NCBI GenBank assembly: GCA_019419645.1 | Contig: DXZN01000040.1 | Location: forward strand, 1-19,527 | Source: Collinsella sp. | GTDB taxonomy: Bacteria > Actinomycetota > Coriobacteriia > Coriobacteriales > Coriobacteriaceae | Direction: 5' to 3' | DNA length: 19,527 bases | Shown: positions 6,688 to 15,900 of the stretch, one piece after another | Layout: each line of letters starts with the position of its first letter | Numbering within the stretch: position 1 is the stretch's first letter | Position numbers and translations under genes: made by a program | The notes under the pieces: generated by a model | The model's input: only the letters and a program-made list of their open reading frames with translations | Told to the model about the DNA's origin: nothing | Database searches by the model: none

Positions 6688-8673
6688 TTAGTTTTGGCTA
6701 AAGAACGGGAACTGTGTCGGATCCATCGGCGGTTGCGGCATCGGCGTGCCCTGGGGCCCACCCTGCGGGCCGCCCTGGCCACCCATCATCTTATCGATGG
6801 CGTCCTGGACCTCGCCCTCAAACTTCTTCATGCCCTCGTGCAGGCGGCGCTGGCCGTCCTCGGAGCGCAGCTCCTCCATCTGCTCGGGCGAAATACCCAA
6901 CAGGTCACCCAGTATGCCCATCATCTCGCCACGCATGCGCTCGCTTGTATCCTCGTCGGCAAAGCGGTTCACCTCGGCGCGCGCCAGCGCATCGACCGTC
7001 ATGCGTTCCTTGCCGCTCAGCCCCAGGTCGGACCACGCGAGCATGTACGGCCAGGCGCGCTCGACAAACGAACGGGCCGAGACGATCGGCGCCGTCGGCA
7101 GCATGCGGCGGGCGGCCTCGCCCTGACGCACAAGCATCAGCAGCAGCGAGCAAGCCTCGGGCTTGCCGGCGGCCATCGGGATGTCGTCGAAAGGTCGGTT
7201 GCGGTCCACGTGCGCCTCGAGCGTGCCATCGACCTCGCCCGGCTCGAGTCCACCGAGCAGCTGCGCCGCGCGATCGAGCATGTCGACCGGACCGTCGAGC
7301 GTCGAGAGCGCCCGCGCCAGTACGCGCTCCATGCAATCTTCCACCGCGTTGAGCGTCACGAGCTCTTGGGGCACCACAGCAGACGTACGGTTGCGCACAC
7401 GCGCCACAAACTCAAGCGTCGACAGATACACATCGCCAAAGGGCGCGTAATCGCCCTGGTAGCCACCACAAAGTGCCGGTGCCGCCAACGCGTACTCGGT
7501 CTTGGAAAGCGGACTCAGAGCCATCGCGCCCAGCTCGAGCGCCGTGTCCTCCAACATGAGGCCCAACGTACGCGAGCGCAGGCCCTCGGCGTCCCCCGCC
7601 GACACATCACGGTCGAGCACACGCGCGGCATCCGGCGCATCGCGCTCAACCGTGCGAATATGCAGGCGCTCGGCAATGGCGCGAACGGCGGCGCAGCGGG
7701 CGGCCTCGGCCTCTTCCTGCGCCGGCGTAAAGATGCGGTTGCGGTCCAGCACCAGGCCGATCACGTTGCGCGAGCCCAATGCATCGACAGCCAGCGCCGC
7801 AAGCAAAGACGACGGCAGATCGCCCTCGAGCGCCACCACGGCGCGCGACGTACCATGGGCTCGGGCGTTATCGCGCACAGCGAGCACCAGCGCCTGCCAC
7901 AACCACTCCTCGGAACGAAACTCGGGCAGCTCGTGGTCCTCCAAGGCATCGAGCATCACACCGCGCTGGATCTCCTGAACCAGCAGGCTCTCCTCAAAAC
8001 ACGGCGCTTGGGCCACCACGCGGCCGCAGTCGTCGAGCACAAACGAGCCGCCGGTATACACCGACTCATCGTACGCACCGACCGGCGCCATGCAGGCAAA
8101 CCACACGCTGCGCTTAGATGCGATCTTGCGGTAGGCTCCGCTGCGCACGGCGGCGATCGCAGCGCTCTCGCGGTCGGTCATATCAAATGCGTTGAACTGG
8201 AAATAGGCAATGAGGTCGACGCCGGTCGGCAGCATCTCGAGCTCGCGGTCCAAGTCGAAGATCACGGCGATACGCACGCCGTCCACATCGAAGACCGGCG
8301 GCGCCCAACGGGCATCGCCGGTCCCACCGCGCTGCAGGGCAATGCTCGAACGGGCCGGCACCACATGGCCGTCCTTGAGCATCATGTAGTCGAGCAGGGG
8401 CTGGCCCTCAAACGAAACCGCCGCGGGCACGATGCAGATCATATCGAGCTCTTGGATACGCTCGGCGACGCCGGTCAAGCCGGCAAGTATGTCGTGCTCA
8501 AAGTCGGCAGCGCCCACCAGGCCGCCGGGCAGGGCTCCCATAAAGAGCGGAGCCGGCACGCACAACACGCGCGCACCGCGCTCGTGGGCCAGGCGCGCCT
8601 GGTCCTCGATGCGACCGCAAATGCCCTCAATATCACCCAGGCGCATATCGATCTGTGCAAGTGCGAGCTTCAT
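6688..8673 (-). CDS. Glutamine-dependent NAD+ synthase homologue, probably catalytically dead
   Basis: The 661-residue length and order match two-domain NadE: an N-terminal nitrilase-type amidase (about 1-260) and a C-terminal PP-loop synthetase (about 261-550). Active NadE frees ammonia from glutamine and uses ATP to amidate nicotinate adenine dinucleotide. Here the amidase Glu (normally FPEL) is Ala41 (VPAP), the Lys (normally RKHHLP) falls on Ser110 or so, and the Cys (normally LICED) is Asp140 (IFDLD). The synthetase SGGIDS loop is EGDLPSS (283-289), and the YGDM motif is replaced (CGGYQGD, 402-408). AALAVDALG (292-300), SKTEYAL (390-396) and YAPFGDV (409-415) persist, which secures the homology. 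A C-terminal extension (551-661) ends in a Gly/Gln/Pro tail. AAAGGG lies about 8 bases before the ATG. The frame is intact with normal codon use, so it is kept and not decaying. A binding or regulatory role is inferred. Confidence 0.85.
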   Translation of the reverse strand: MKLALAQIDMRLGDIEGICGRIEDQARLAHERGARVLCVPAPLFMGALPGGLVGAADFEHDILAGLTGVAERIQELDMICIVPAAVSFEGQPLLDYMMLKDGHVVPARSSIALQRGGTGDARWAPPVFDVDGVRIAVIFDLDRELEMLPTGVDLIAYFQFNAFDMTDRESAAIAAVRSGAYRKIASKRSVWFACMAPVGAYDESVYTGGSFVLDDCGRVVAQAPCFEESLLVQEIQRGVMLDALEDHELPEFRSEEWLWQALVLAVRDNARAHGTSRAVVALEGDLPSSLLAALAVDALGSRNVIGLVLDRNRIFTPAQEEAEAARCAAVRAIAERLHIRTVERDAPDAARVLDRDVSAGDAEGLRSRTLGLMLEDTALELGAMALSPLSKTEYALAAPALCGGYQGDYAPFGDVYLSTLEFVARVRNRTSAVVPQELVTLNAVEDCMERVLARALSTLDGPVDMLDRAAQLLGGLEPGEVDGTLEAHVDRNRPFDDIPMAAGKPEACSLLLMLVRQGEAARRMLPTAPIVSARSFVERAWPYMLAWSDLGLSGKERMTVDALARAEVNRFADEDTSERMRGEMMGILGDLLGISPEQMEELRSEDGQRRLHEGMKKFEGEVQDAIDKMMGGQGGPQGGPQGTPMPQPPMDPTQFPFFSQN

Positions 8674-8712
8674 GGCTCAGCCCTTTCCGTCGTAAACCAT
8701 CGTTGTCGTAGT

Positions 8713-8744
8713 AAAAGCGCCGGCCGCATGATGCAGTCGGCGCT
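8713..8744 (-). terminator. Probable intrinsic terminator of the desulfoferrodoxin gene
   Basis: On the minus strand AGCGCCG (8744-8738) pairs with CGGCGCT (8722-8716) around a centre with some further pairing, and TTTT (8716-8713) overlaps the end of the stem. It lies about 50 bases after the desulfoferrodoxin stop and 40 before the next start. The T-run is short, so read-through is possible. Confidence 0.55.
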
Positions 8745-8790
8745 CGCATGTGCATATGCTAGCTATGATACCCCGAGCGGGGGCGCGCTC

Positions 8791-9153
8791 CTAGAACGTC
8801 GCGGACCACAGCCCGTGCAGGTTGCAATAGGCATAGACGGTACCGGTCTTGGAGCCGCCGGCAAAAAACGTCGCGGGCTTCATGCCGGGCTGGAGGTAAT
8901 GGACCTCCAGACGGCCCTCGGCCTCAAGGGCAATCCACTCGATGTAGTGCTCGGGCACCATAGGATGCTCGACCGAGCCCACGCGCGCACGGATCACGTG
9001 ACCGTCGCGCTCGCTCTCGACGACGGGCACGTGCTTCTCGTGCGCCGCGTCCTCGGTGTTCGCGGTCAGCTCCGTGCAGCCGGCAGGGGTCGCAACGTCG
9101 TTACCAAGGGCGGCAATGAGCTTGCCATCGGGGTCCTTAAAGAATTTCGCCAT
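8791..9153 (-). CDS. dfx: Superoxide reductase (desulfoferrodoxin-like, class III type)
   Basis: The enzyme reduces superoxide to hydrogen peroxide without making oxygen, a defence typical of anaerobes. The 120-residue product carries all centre II iron ligands: His41 in EKHVPV, His63 and His69 in VEHPMVPEHY, Cys110 and His113 in YCNLHGLW. The Glu39-Lys40 pair, whose Lys gates substrate, is present. The N-terminal region (1-38) is about as long as a desulforedoxin domain but has only one cysteine (Cys26), so the FeCys4 centre I is missing, as in the Treponema pallidum enzyme. The start is the ATG at 9153, with AAAGGAG 7 bases upstream. The gene stands apart: 150 bases from the SNF2 stop, with a probable terminator behind. 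No promoter was convincing. Confidence 0.93.
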   Translation of the reverse strand: MAKFFKDPDGKLIAALGNDVATPAGCTELTANTEDAAHEKHVPVVESERDGHVIRARVGSVEHPMVPEHYIEWIALEAEGRLEVHYLQPGMKPATFFAGGSKTGTVYAYCNLHGLWSATF

Positions 9154-9303
9154 GATGTTCTCCTTTGCTGATGTGCCGATGTTCTCGATGCTTCTTATGC
9201 CCAAAGGCAGGCGAACCATCCACGGCATGGCAAATGAACACATAACGAGCGGGGACGATGGGACAGCGCGGGCTATCCGCCCTGGCGGCCTCACCCGAGC
9301 GGG

Positions 9304-12300
9304 TTAACGCCCGTCGCCGCCGAGCAGCGCCAGAACATCCTCGCGGGTAAACAGCGCCGAGGAGATGCCGTCGCCGCCGAGCACGCTGTTGACCAGGTCG
9401 CGCTTGGACTCCTGCATCTGCATGATGCGTTCCTCGATCGTGTCCTTGGCGATGAGCTTGTACACGGTCACGGTATGTTGCTGGCCAATACGATGTGCGC
9501 GGTCAGTCGCCTGGTCCTGCGCGGCCACGTTCCACCACGGGTCGTAGTGAATGACCACGTCGGCCGCCGTCAGGTTAAGCCCCACGCCGCCCGCCTTGAG
9601 CGAGATCAGAAACACCGGCACCTCGCCCGCCTGGAACTGCGCGACCATCTTGGCGCGGCTCTCCTTGGACGAAGCGCCCGTGAGCTTAAGAAAGCCGATG
9701 TCCTCCTTGGCCAGGCGCTTGCCAATGATGTCGAGCATGCCCGTGAACTGGCTGAACAGCAGAATGTGGTGCCCGCCGTCGAGCGCACCGTGCACGAGCT
9801 CCATGCAAGCGTCGAGCTTGGCGCTCCCCGCCTTGTAGTCCTCGTAGTGTAGATGCGGGTCGCAGCAGATCTGGCGCAGCCTGGTGAGCTCGGCGAGCAC
9901 CTTGAGCTTGTCCTTCTTAAACTCGGATGCCTCGCGATGCTGCACCTGCTGGGCGATGCGGTCCTGGTTTGCCAGGTAAAGCTTGCGCTGCTCGCCGGTG
10001 AGCTGCGCCATGACGGTGTCTTCGATCTTCTCGGGCAGGTCAGCAACCACGTCTTCCTTAACACGGCGCAGCACAAACGGCGACACGAGCGCCTGCAGGC
10101 GAGCGGCGCTATCGCCCTCGGCGTGCTCAACGGGGCTCTCAAAGCGCTTGGCAAACGACTCGCGCGTCCCCAAAAGGCCCGGCATCAAAAAGTCGAAGAT
10201 GCTCCAGAGCTCGGACAGGCGGTTCTCGATGGGCGTTCCCGTCAGGGCAAAGCGCACGCCGGCCGGCAGGCGCTTGGCAGCGCGGGCCACCTGGGTGAGC
10301 GGGTTTTTAATGTACTGGGCCTCATCGAGCACAACGCGGGCAAAGTCCTGCTCGGCATACTCGTCGATATCGCGGCGCATGAGGTCATACGACGTCACGA
10401 CCACGTTATGCTCGTCGGCGCCGGCTATCTGCACGCGGCGCTGCGCCTTGGCGCCCACGATGGCGCACACATCGAGTGACGGGGCGAAGCGCTCCAGCTC
10501 GGCGGTCCAGTTGTACACAAGCGACGCAGGGCACACCACAAGCGTGGGCTTGGCGTCCCCCGCCTCCACGCGCGCCAGGATATGCGCGATCATCTGCAGT
10601 GTTTTGCCCAGGCCCATGTCGTCGGCCAAGATGCCGCCAAGGCCCAGGTGCTCGAGCGAGCCGAGCCACTGGTAGCCGTCGACCTGATAGCCGCGCAGTG
10701 TGGCTTTGAGCGAGACCGGCACCGTAAAGTCCATCTTGCCGAGCGTGTCCAGGCGCTCGACGGTGCGGCGGAACGCGGCGTCGCGATCGGCCTCAAGCGC
10801 CGGCGTGCGCGCGAGCATGCTGTCGACAAACAGGGTACTCGACGCGGGAAGCGACACGCCGTCGAGCAGATCGACGGCATCGACGCCCAGGTCCTCGGCA
10901 AGACCAAACGCGGCGCGGGCACCCTCGTCCAGGCGTACGATGTCGCCCGACGTGAGACGCGCAAACGTCTGGTGGCGCTTGTACGAGTCCAGATAGATGG
11001 CAAGATCTGCCGCCGAAAGACCGCTCGCGCCCAGTTCAACATCGAGCAGGTTACTCTTGACGGTCGCGCGCACCGAAAGCTTGGGCGCAGGGCGGACCGA
11101 GACCTGGCGCAGGCGGTCACTGAGCATGACCTCACCCAGCTCGGACAGGGCAGACAGGCCCTCGGTCAGCAAGTGGAACAGGCTCTCGTCATCGCGTTCC
11201 TCAAACGCCAGGCCGCCCTCGTAAAAGTCGAAATACAGGGCCGCCGTATCCATAACGCGAAACTCTGCTATCTCGTCGCGCGGCGGCACGCCCGGGCGCT
11301 GCTCTTCGAAGGGGCTTCCCGGAGCACCCAGGCTAAAGAGATCTGCCGACCAGTCGCCGTAGGAAACCGTAATCTTGCAGGTCACAAGCCCGTCATCGAC
11401 ACCGATTGCCATGGCAAAGCTCGGCTCGGGCGCCACGGTGTCGAGCACGGCGGGAGCGGTGAGGTCAGCGTATTCGCGCAGCACGGGCAGTGCCATGCGG
11501 CAGAATTCGCCCACCTGTTCGGCGGCGATATGGACCGGCGTGCGACAAGGCAGCAGACGCGACAGAAACGGTGCGGCATGCTGGGCAAACGCTGCATCGG
11601 CGCGGCGCGCGCGGTGCGTGTCGACCAGATAGGCTGCGTCGCCTGCGACAAAGCAGTACGTATCGGCCGGCAGGCGCAGGTCGTAGCTGCCACCGGCCGC
11701 CGGCGCGATCTTGGCGGCAAGGAGCGGCAGCTGTTTTGCCGAGGCCTCGTCCTCCCCCACCGGCGATAACTCAACCGCAACCTCGTAGGAACGATGCGTC
11801 GTCGTTCCCCGCGACCAGGCGGGCTCAAAGGAAATGGTCCGGCCACGCAGCAGGTCCAGCATGTATACGATGTCATGCTCGGACAGCGGCAGCTGGCGCT
11901 CGGCGACAAAGCCGCTGCGTGCAAAATCGTACGACGCCGAACGCGAACTTGTGATGTCGCTCAGATACACAACCGTTGCCACAACAAGGTCGAGTAGGCG
12001 CACCGAAACCTCGTCGAAGGCCTCGGGCGCATGGAGGAATGTGAGCTTTTTGCCGTACGAGAACGTGCCGCCGCGCACGTAGGCGGCGGCCATGCCGTCG
12101 ATGTCCTTGACCACGTAGGACACCGAGCCGCAGCGGATGCGAAGCTCGAGCGCCCAGCTAAAGCGGTCGGCAAACAGCGGATTGTAGTACGGCACCAGCG
12201 AGGGCTCCAACACCGCCTTGGGGGCATCGGGGTCGACAGTACCGGCGAGCTTGCGGCGCATGCCCGCCAACTCATCTATGCGCGCGTCCGAAAGATCGGA

Positions 12301-12768
12301 GAGCGCCTTCATGAGGCTCGGGCTCGTGGGGACGGGCGCCGGGAAGGGAAAGTTAGGGTTGACCGCCGGTGCGGCGGACGAGGGACGCGCGGCTTGCTTG
12401 GGCGCCGCCGTAAACGTGCGGACCGGCGTGCGCAGCCCCTCAACAGGCTCAATACCGCTGGCATCCAGGTACGCCAGCGCCGTGGCGATGGCGTGCTTGC
12501 ACATGCCGGGGTAGCGATAGGCGGCGGGGCAATCGCAGTCGTAGTCGATCACCTCGTGCTCGTCCATGTCGAGCACCACGTGCGTCTTGTACAGGTCGCC
12601 GCGCGAGCCACGCACCGTGCCCTCGATGTTCACGTTTTTGGAGAAGCGCGAGCCGGAGTCCTCAAACGACAGCACGGCGCCGTTGAGCATGAGCGAACGC
12701 CCCTTCATAAAGGTGCTGCTGAGCGCCGCCTCCTTACGAAGCGCCTGCACAAACGTCCCCTGCGCCAT
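9304..12768 (-). CDS. SWIM zinc-finger SNF2-family helicase
   Basis: The 1154-residue product is a Swi2/Snf2-type ATPase that probably moves along double-stranded DNA or strips proteins from it; its cellular target is unknown. A SWIM zinc finger lies near the N-terminus (Cys78, Cys80, Cys90, His92). A long middle region (about 100-680) includes the part associated with bacterial SNF2 helicases. The ATPase core follows: Walker A in DDMGLGKT (716-723), the DEAQ box at 815-818, LTGTPIENR, and motif VI in DRAHRIGQ (1089-1096). I chose the ATG at 12768 because GGAGGAAG lies about 5 bases upstream; a GTG at 12786 would add six residues. It follows dnaE by 136 bases, most of which is a palindromic element, and has no obvious promoter of its own, so it may depend on dnaE transcription. 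It resembles RapA/HelZ-type enzymes only in the core. Confidence 0.93.
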   Translation of the reverse strand: MAQGTFVQALRKEAALSSTFMKGRSLMLNGAVLSFEDSGSRFSKNVNIEGTVRGSRGDLYKTHVVLDMDEHEVIDYDCDCPAAYRYPGMCKHAIATALAYLDASGIEPVEGLRTPVRTFTAAPKQAARPSSAAPAVNPNFPFPAPVPTSPSLMKALSDLSDARIDELAGMRRKLAGTVDPDAPKAVLEPSLVPYYNPLFADRFSWALELRIRCGSVSYVVKDIDGMAAAYVRGGTFSYGKKLTFLHAPEAFDEVSVRLLDLVVATVVYLSDITSSRSASYDFARSGFVAERQLPLSEHDIVYMLDLLRGRTISFEPAWSRGTTTHRSYEVAVELSPVGEDEASAKQLPLLAAKIAPAAGGSYDLRLPADTYCFVAGDAAYLVDTHRARRADAAFAQHAAPFLSRLLPCRTPVHIAAEQVGEFCRMALPVLREYADLTAPAVLDTVAPEPSFAMAIGVDDGLVTCKITVSYGDWSADLFSLGAPGSPFEEQRPGVPPRDEIAEFRVMDTAALYFDFYEGGLAFEERDDESLFHLLTEGLSALSELGEVMLSDRLRQVSVRPAPKLSVRATVKSNLLDVELGASGLSAADLAIYLDSYKRHQTFARLTSGDIVRLDEGARAAFGLAEDLGVDAVDLLDGVSLPASSTLFVDSMLARTPALEADRDAAFRRTVERLDTLGKMDFTVPVSLKATLRGYQVDGYQWLGSLEHLGLGGILADDMGLGKTLQMIAHILARVEAGDAKPTLVVCPASLVYNWTAELERFAPSLDVCAIVGAKAQRRVQIAGADEHNVVVTSYDLMRRDIDEYAEQDFARVVLDEAQYIKNPLTQVARAAKRLPAGVRFALTGTPIENRLSELWSIFDFLMPGLLGTRESFAKRFESPVEHAEGDSAARLQALVSPFVLRRVKEDVVADLPEKIEDTVMAQLTGEQRKLYLANQDRIAQQVQHREASEFKKDKLKVLAELTRLRQICCDPHLHYEDYKAGSAKLDACMELVHGALDGGHHILLFSQFTGMLDIIGKRLAKEDIGFLKLTGASSKESRAKMVAQFQAGEVPVFLISLKAGGVGLNLTAADVVIHYDPWWNVAAQDQATDRAHRIGQQHTVTVYKLIAKDTIEERIMQMQESKRDLVNSVLGGDGISSALFTREDVLALLGGDGR

Positions 12769-12791
12769 CACTTCCTCCAATCTCACACGCC

Positions 12792-12905
12792 AAATGATTT
12801 TTCTGGGACGGGGATTTAAAAATCATTCCCCATCCCAGAAAGACTGGTCCGCCGCCCTATGTCATCCAAAATGATTTTTAAATCCCCGTCCCAGAAAAAT
12901 CATTT
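12792..12905. repeat. Perfect 36-base inverted repeat with a third internal copy, between dnaE and the SNF2 gene
   Basis: Arms 12792-12827 and 12870-12905 are exact reverse complements over 36 bases around a 42-base centre. The core unit is TTTCTGGGACGGGGATT. A third, slightly diverged copy (ATTCCCCATCCCAGAAA, about 12825-12841) overlaps the end of the left arm and can pair with either the left-arm or, on the opposite reading, the same unit in the right arm, so alternative hairpins exist. The element begins about 13 bases before the SNF2 ribosome site, and its far edge overlaps the first base of the dnaE stop triplet (12905-12907). No T-tract follows on the minus strand, so it is not a standard terminator. 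No coding content is visible. Confidence 0.9.
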
Positions 12906-15900
12906 TAGATAACCGTCACGCGGCCTTGGTTACCCACAATGGCCTTGGCCTCGGCCAGCAGCGGAATCGAGCGCGCGTTGACCTTAGCAGGCACCTCGGC
13001 ACGGAGCACGCGCCCGTCCACCTGCTCGATAAAGATCTCCACGCGGTCGCCGCCCGGGTTGGTGGTAAGCACCGTGGCAAGACGTGCCATATTGCCCTGG
13101 CTAAAGCGGCTGTTGGGCACCATGACCTCAAAGACCTTGGGCTTGTTGTTCTCCTCGTTAAGCTCCAGCGGCACAATCTCCTGCGCGATGATCTGGTCAC
13201 CGCGGTCCGAGCGCTCGAGCTTGCCCTTAATGCGCACAAACGCATCGGACAGCTGCGCACCGGTCTCGGGATCGACCTCTCCGTACAGATACCCCTCGGC
13301 CTCCTTATAGGTCTTGGGGAACACCACGACCGTGGCCTCGCCTTCCATGTCCTCGAGCTGCACGATGCCCATGGGGTCGCCGTTTTTGGTCACGCGCTTG
13401 GACACGCTCGACACCATACCGGCCCACCACAGCGCCTTGCCCTCGGGAATCTCCTGGTTGATGGTACCGCCCGTGGGGTTTTGCACCTCGTAGCCGGTGT
13501 CGATCTGCGAGAACGAGAAGTCGCGCGCTTTGCTAAGTGCATACTCAAACGGGCGCAGCGGGTGGTCCGAGACATAGATGCCCAGGACCTCCTTCTCCTG
13601 GCTCAGCTTAAGGTGGCGGTCCCACTCCTGGCCATCCGGATCGGGCACGCTCACCTCAAAGCCCGAGCCCTCAACGTCGCCAAACATATCGAAGAACGAC
13701 GTCTGGCCGCTCGCGCGATCTTTCTGGCGCTTTACCGCGGCATCGATGATGTTCTCGGGGTTGTTCTTATCCACAAAGTGCATCATCTGGCGACGCGGAT
13801 ACCCCGTGGAGTCGAAGGCGCCTGCCTTGATCAGCGATTCGATCACGCGACGGTTGGCCTGGCTCGAGTCCACGCGCTCGACAAAGTCGTGCAGCGTCTT
13901 AAACGGACCGCCCGCCTCGCGCTCGGCGATAATCGCCTGCGCCACGCCGGTGCCCACGCCGCGGATGCCGGCCAGACCAAAGCGCACGCCTTCCTTGGTA
14001 GCCGTGAACTCGGTGCCGGACTCGTTGACATCTGGCGAAAGCACGGGGATGCCGTCGTGACGGCATGCCGAGACGTAGTGCACGATCTTGTCGGTCTTGC
14101 CCGTATAGGACGTCAGAACGGCCGCCATGTACTCGTGCGGATAGTGTGCCTTGAGCCACGCCGTCTGCATAACCAGGATGGCGTAGCCGGCGGAGTGCGA
14201 CTTGTTGAAGGCGTAAGACGCGAACTCAAGAACATCGTCCCAAATCTTCTGGGCGACCTCGCGCGTGTAGTTGTTCTTGATAGCGCCGTTCATCCAATGG
14301 TCGTAAGTGGTCTCGTCCGAGCCATCCTCCCAGTGGAGCACCGTCGACGTGAGCAGCTTAATCTTTTTCTTAGCCACGGGCTTACGGATACGCGAGTCCG
14401 ATTCGCCCTTGGAGAAGCCACACATCTCGACGGAGATGAGCATAACCTGCTCCTGGTAGACCATGGTGCCGTAGGTTTCGCCCAGGATGTCGTCCAGACG
14501 GTCGTCATAGGAGACGGCCGGCTCCTTGCCGTTCATACGGTTGATGTAGGACGAGACCATGCCGGCGCCCAGCGGGCCCGGGCGGTACAGAGCGATCAAT
14601 GCCACGACGTGCTTGTACTCGGTGGGCTTCATGTTTTTGATCGTGGCCGTCATGCCGGCGGACTCGACCTGGAAGACGCCGGCGGTGTGGCCGGAGCCCA
14701 TGAGCTTAAAGATCTCGGGGTCGTCAAAGGGAATCTCTTCCTCTTTGATGTCGATGCCGAAGTTCTTTTTGATGTTTGCCTTGGCCTTAGAGATAACCGT
14801 CAGCGTGCGCAGGCCCAAGAAGTCCATCTTGAGCAGGCCCATGTCGGCAACGGTATGACCCTCGTACTGGGTAATCTCGACGCCGCCCTTGGTGTCGAGC
14901 TTGGTGGGTACGTGCTCGTTGACGGGGTCGCGGCAGATCAGAACGGCGCACGCGTGCACACCCTCGCCACGGGTAAGGCCCTCAATCGAGAGCGCCGTGT
15001 CGATGATGCGGCGGGCGTCGTCGTCCTTTTTATAGGCCTCGGCAAAATCGGGGTTAAACAGATCCTCTTTGCCGGGTTGCTTTTCGAGCACCTGCTTGAG
15101 CTTGACCTTGGGATCGCTCGAGACCATCTTGGACAGGCGCTGGCCCATGTAGACCGGGTAGTCCAGGACGCGCGCGGCGTCGTTAATAGCCTGCTTGGCC
15201 TTAATGGTCGAGTAGGTGATGACGTGGGTGACCTTCTCGGGGCCGTAGAGCTGGCGAACGTGCTCCACGACCTCGAGGCGCCGCTCATCGTCGAAGTCCA
15301 TATCGATATCGGGCATCTCGGTACGCTGCGGGGACAGGAACCTCTCGAACATCAGACCGTTCTCGAGCGGGTCGAACGCGGTGATGTTCATGGCGTAGGC
15401 GACGATAGCGCCGGCGGCCGAGCCTCGGCCGGGGCCGACGCCGATGCCGTTGTCCTTGGCCCATTGCACGTACTCGGCGACGATCAAAAAGTAGGCGGCA
15501 AAGCCCTTGTCGCAGATGACCTTGTATTCGTACTCAAAGCGCTCTTTGATGTTGACGCCACCGATCTCGCGCGTGGCCCAGTCGTCACCGTAGTGCTGGC
15601 GCAGGCCCTTCTCGCACTCGCGGCGGAACTGGCTCTCGTGTGTCTCGCCGGGATCGAGCAGCGGGAAGCGCGGCAGGATGATCGAATCCCAGTCCAGCTC
15701 CACGTAGCACTTGTCGGCGATCTCGAGCGTGTTGTCGCAGGCCTCGGGGCAATACGGGAACATCGCCCGCATCTCCTCCTCGGTCTTCATATAAAACTCC
15801 GAGCCGGTCATGCGCATGCGGTTGGGGTCGTCGACCTTGGCGTTCATGCCAATGCACATGATAACGTCCTGCACAGGCGCGTCCTCGCGGCGCAGATAGT

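Noticed and set aside
6688..8673. The NAD+ synthase homologue as a decaying pseudogene
   Set aside because: There is no frameshift or internal stop over 661 codons, the ribosome site is good and codon use matches the neighbours; loss of catalytic residues alone points to a pseudoenzyme.
6694..9171. 825-codon plus-strand frame opposite the NAD+ synthase homologue and dfx
   Set aside because: It is rich in Arg, His and Ala as expected of an antisense shadow and runs across two minus-strand genes and the terminator between them. No motif was seen.
12792..12905. CRISPR array or insertion-sequence ends
   Set aside because: The copies are inverted, not evenly spaced direct repeats with unique spacers, and there is no transposase frame between or beside them.
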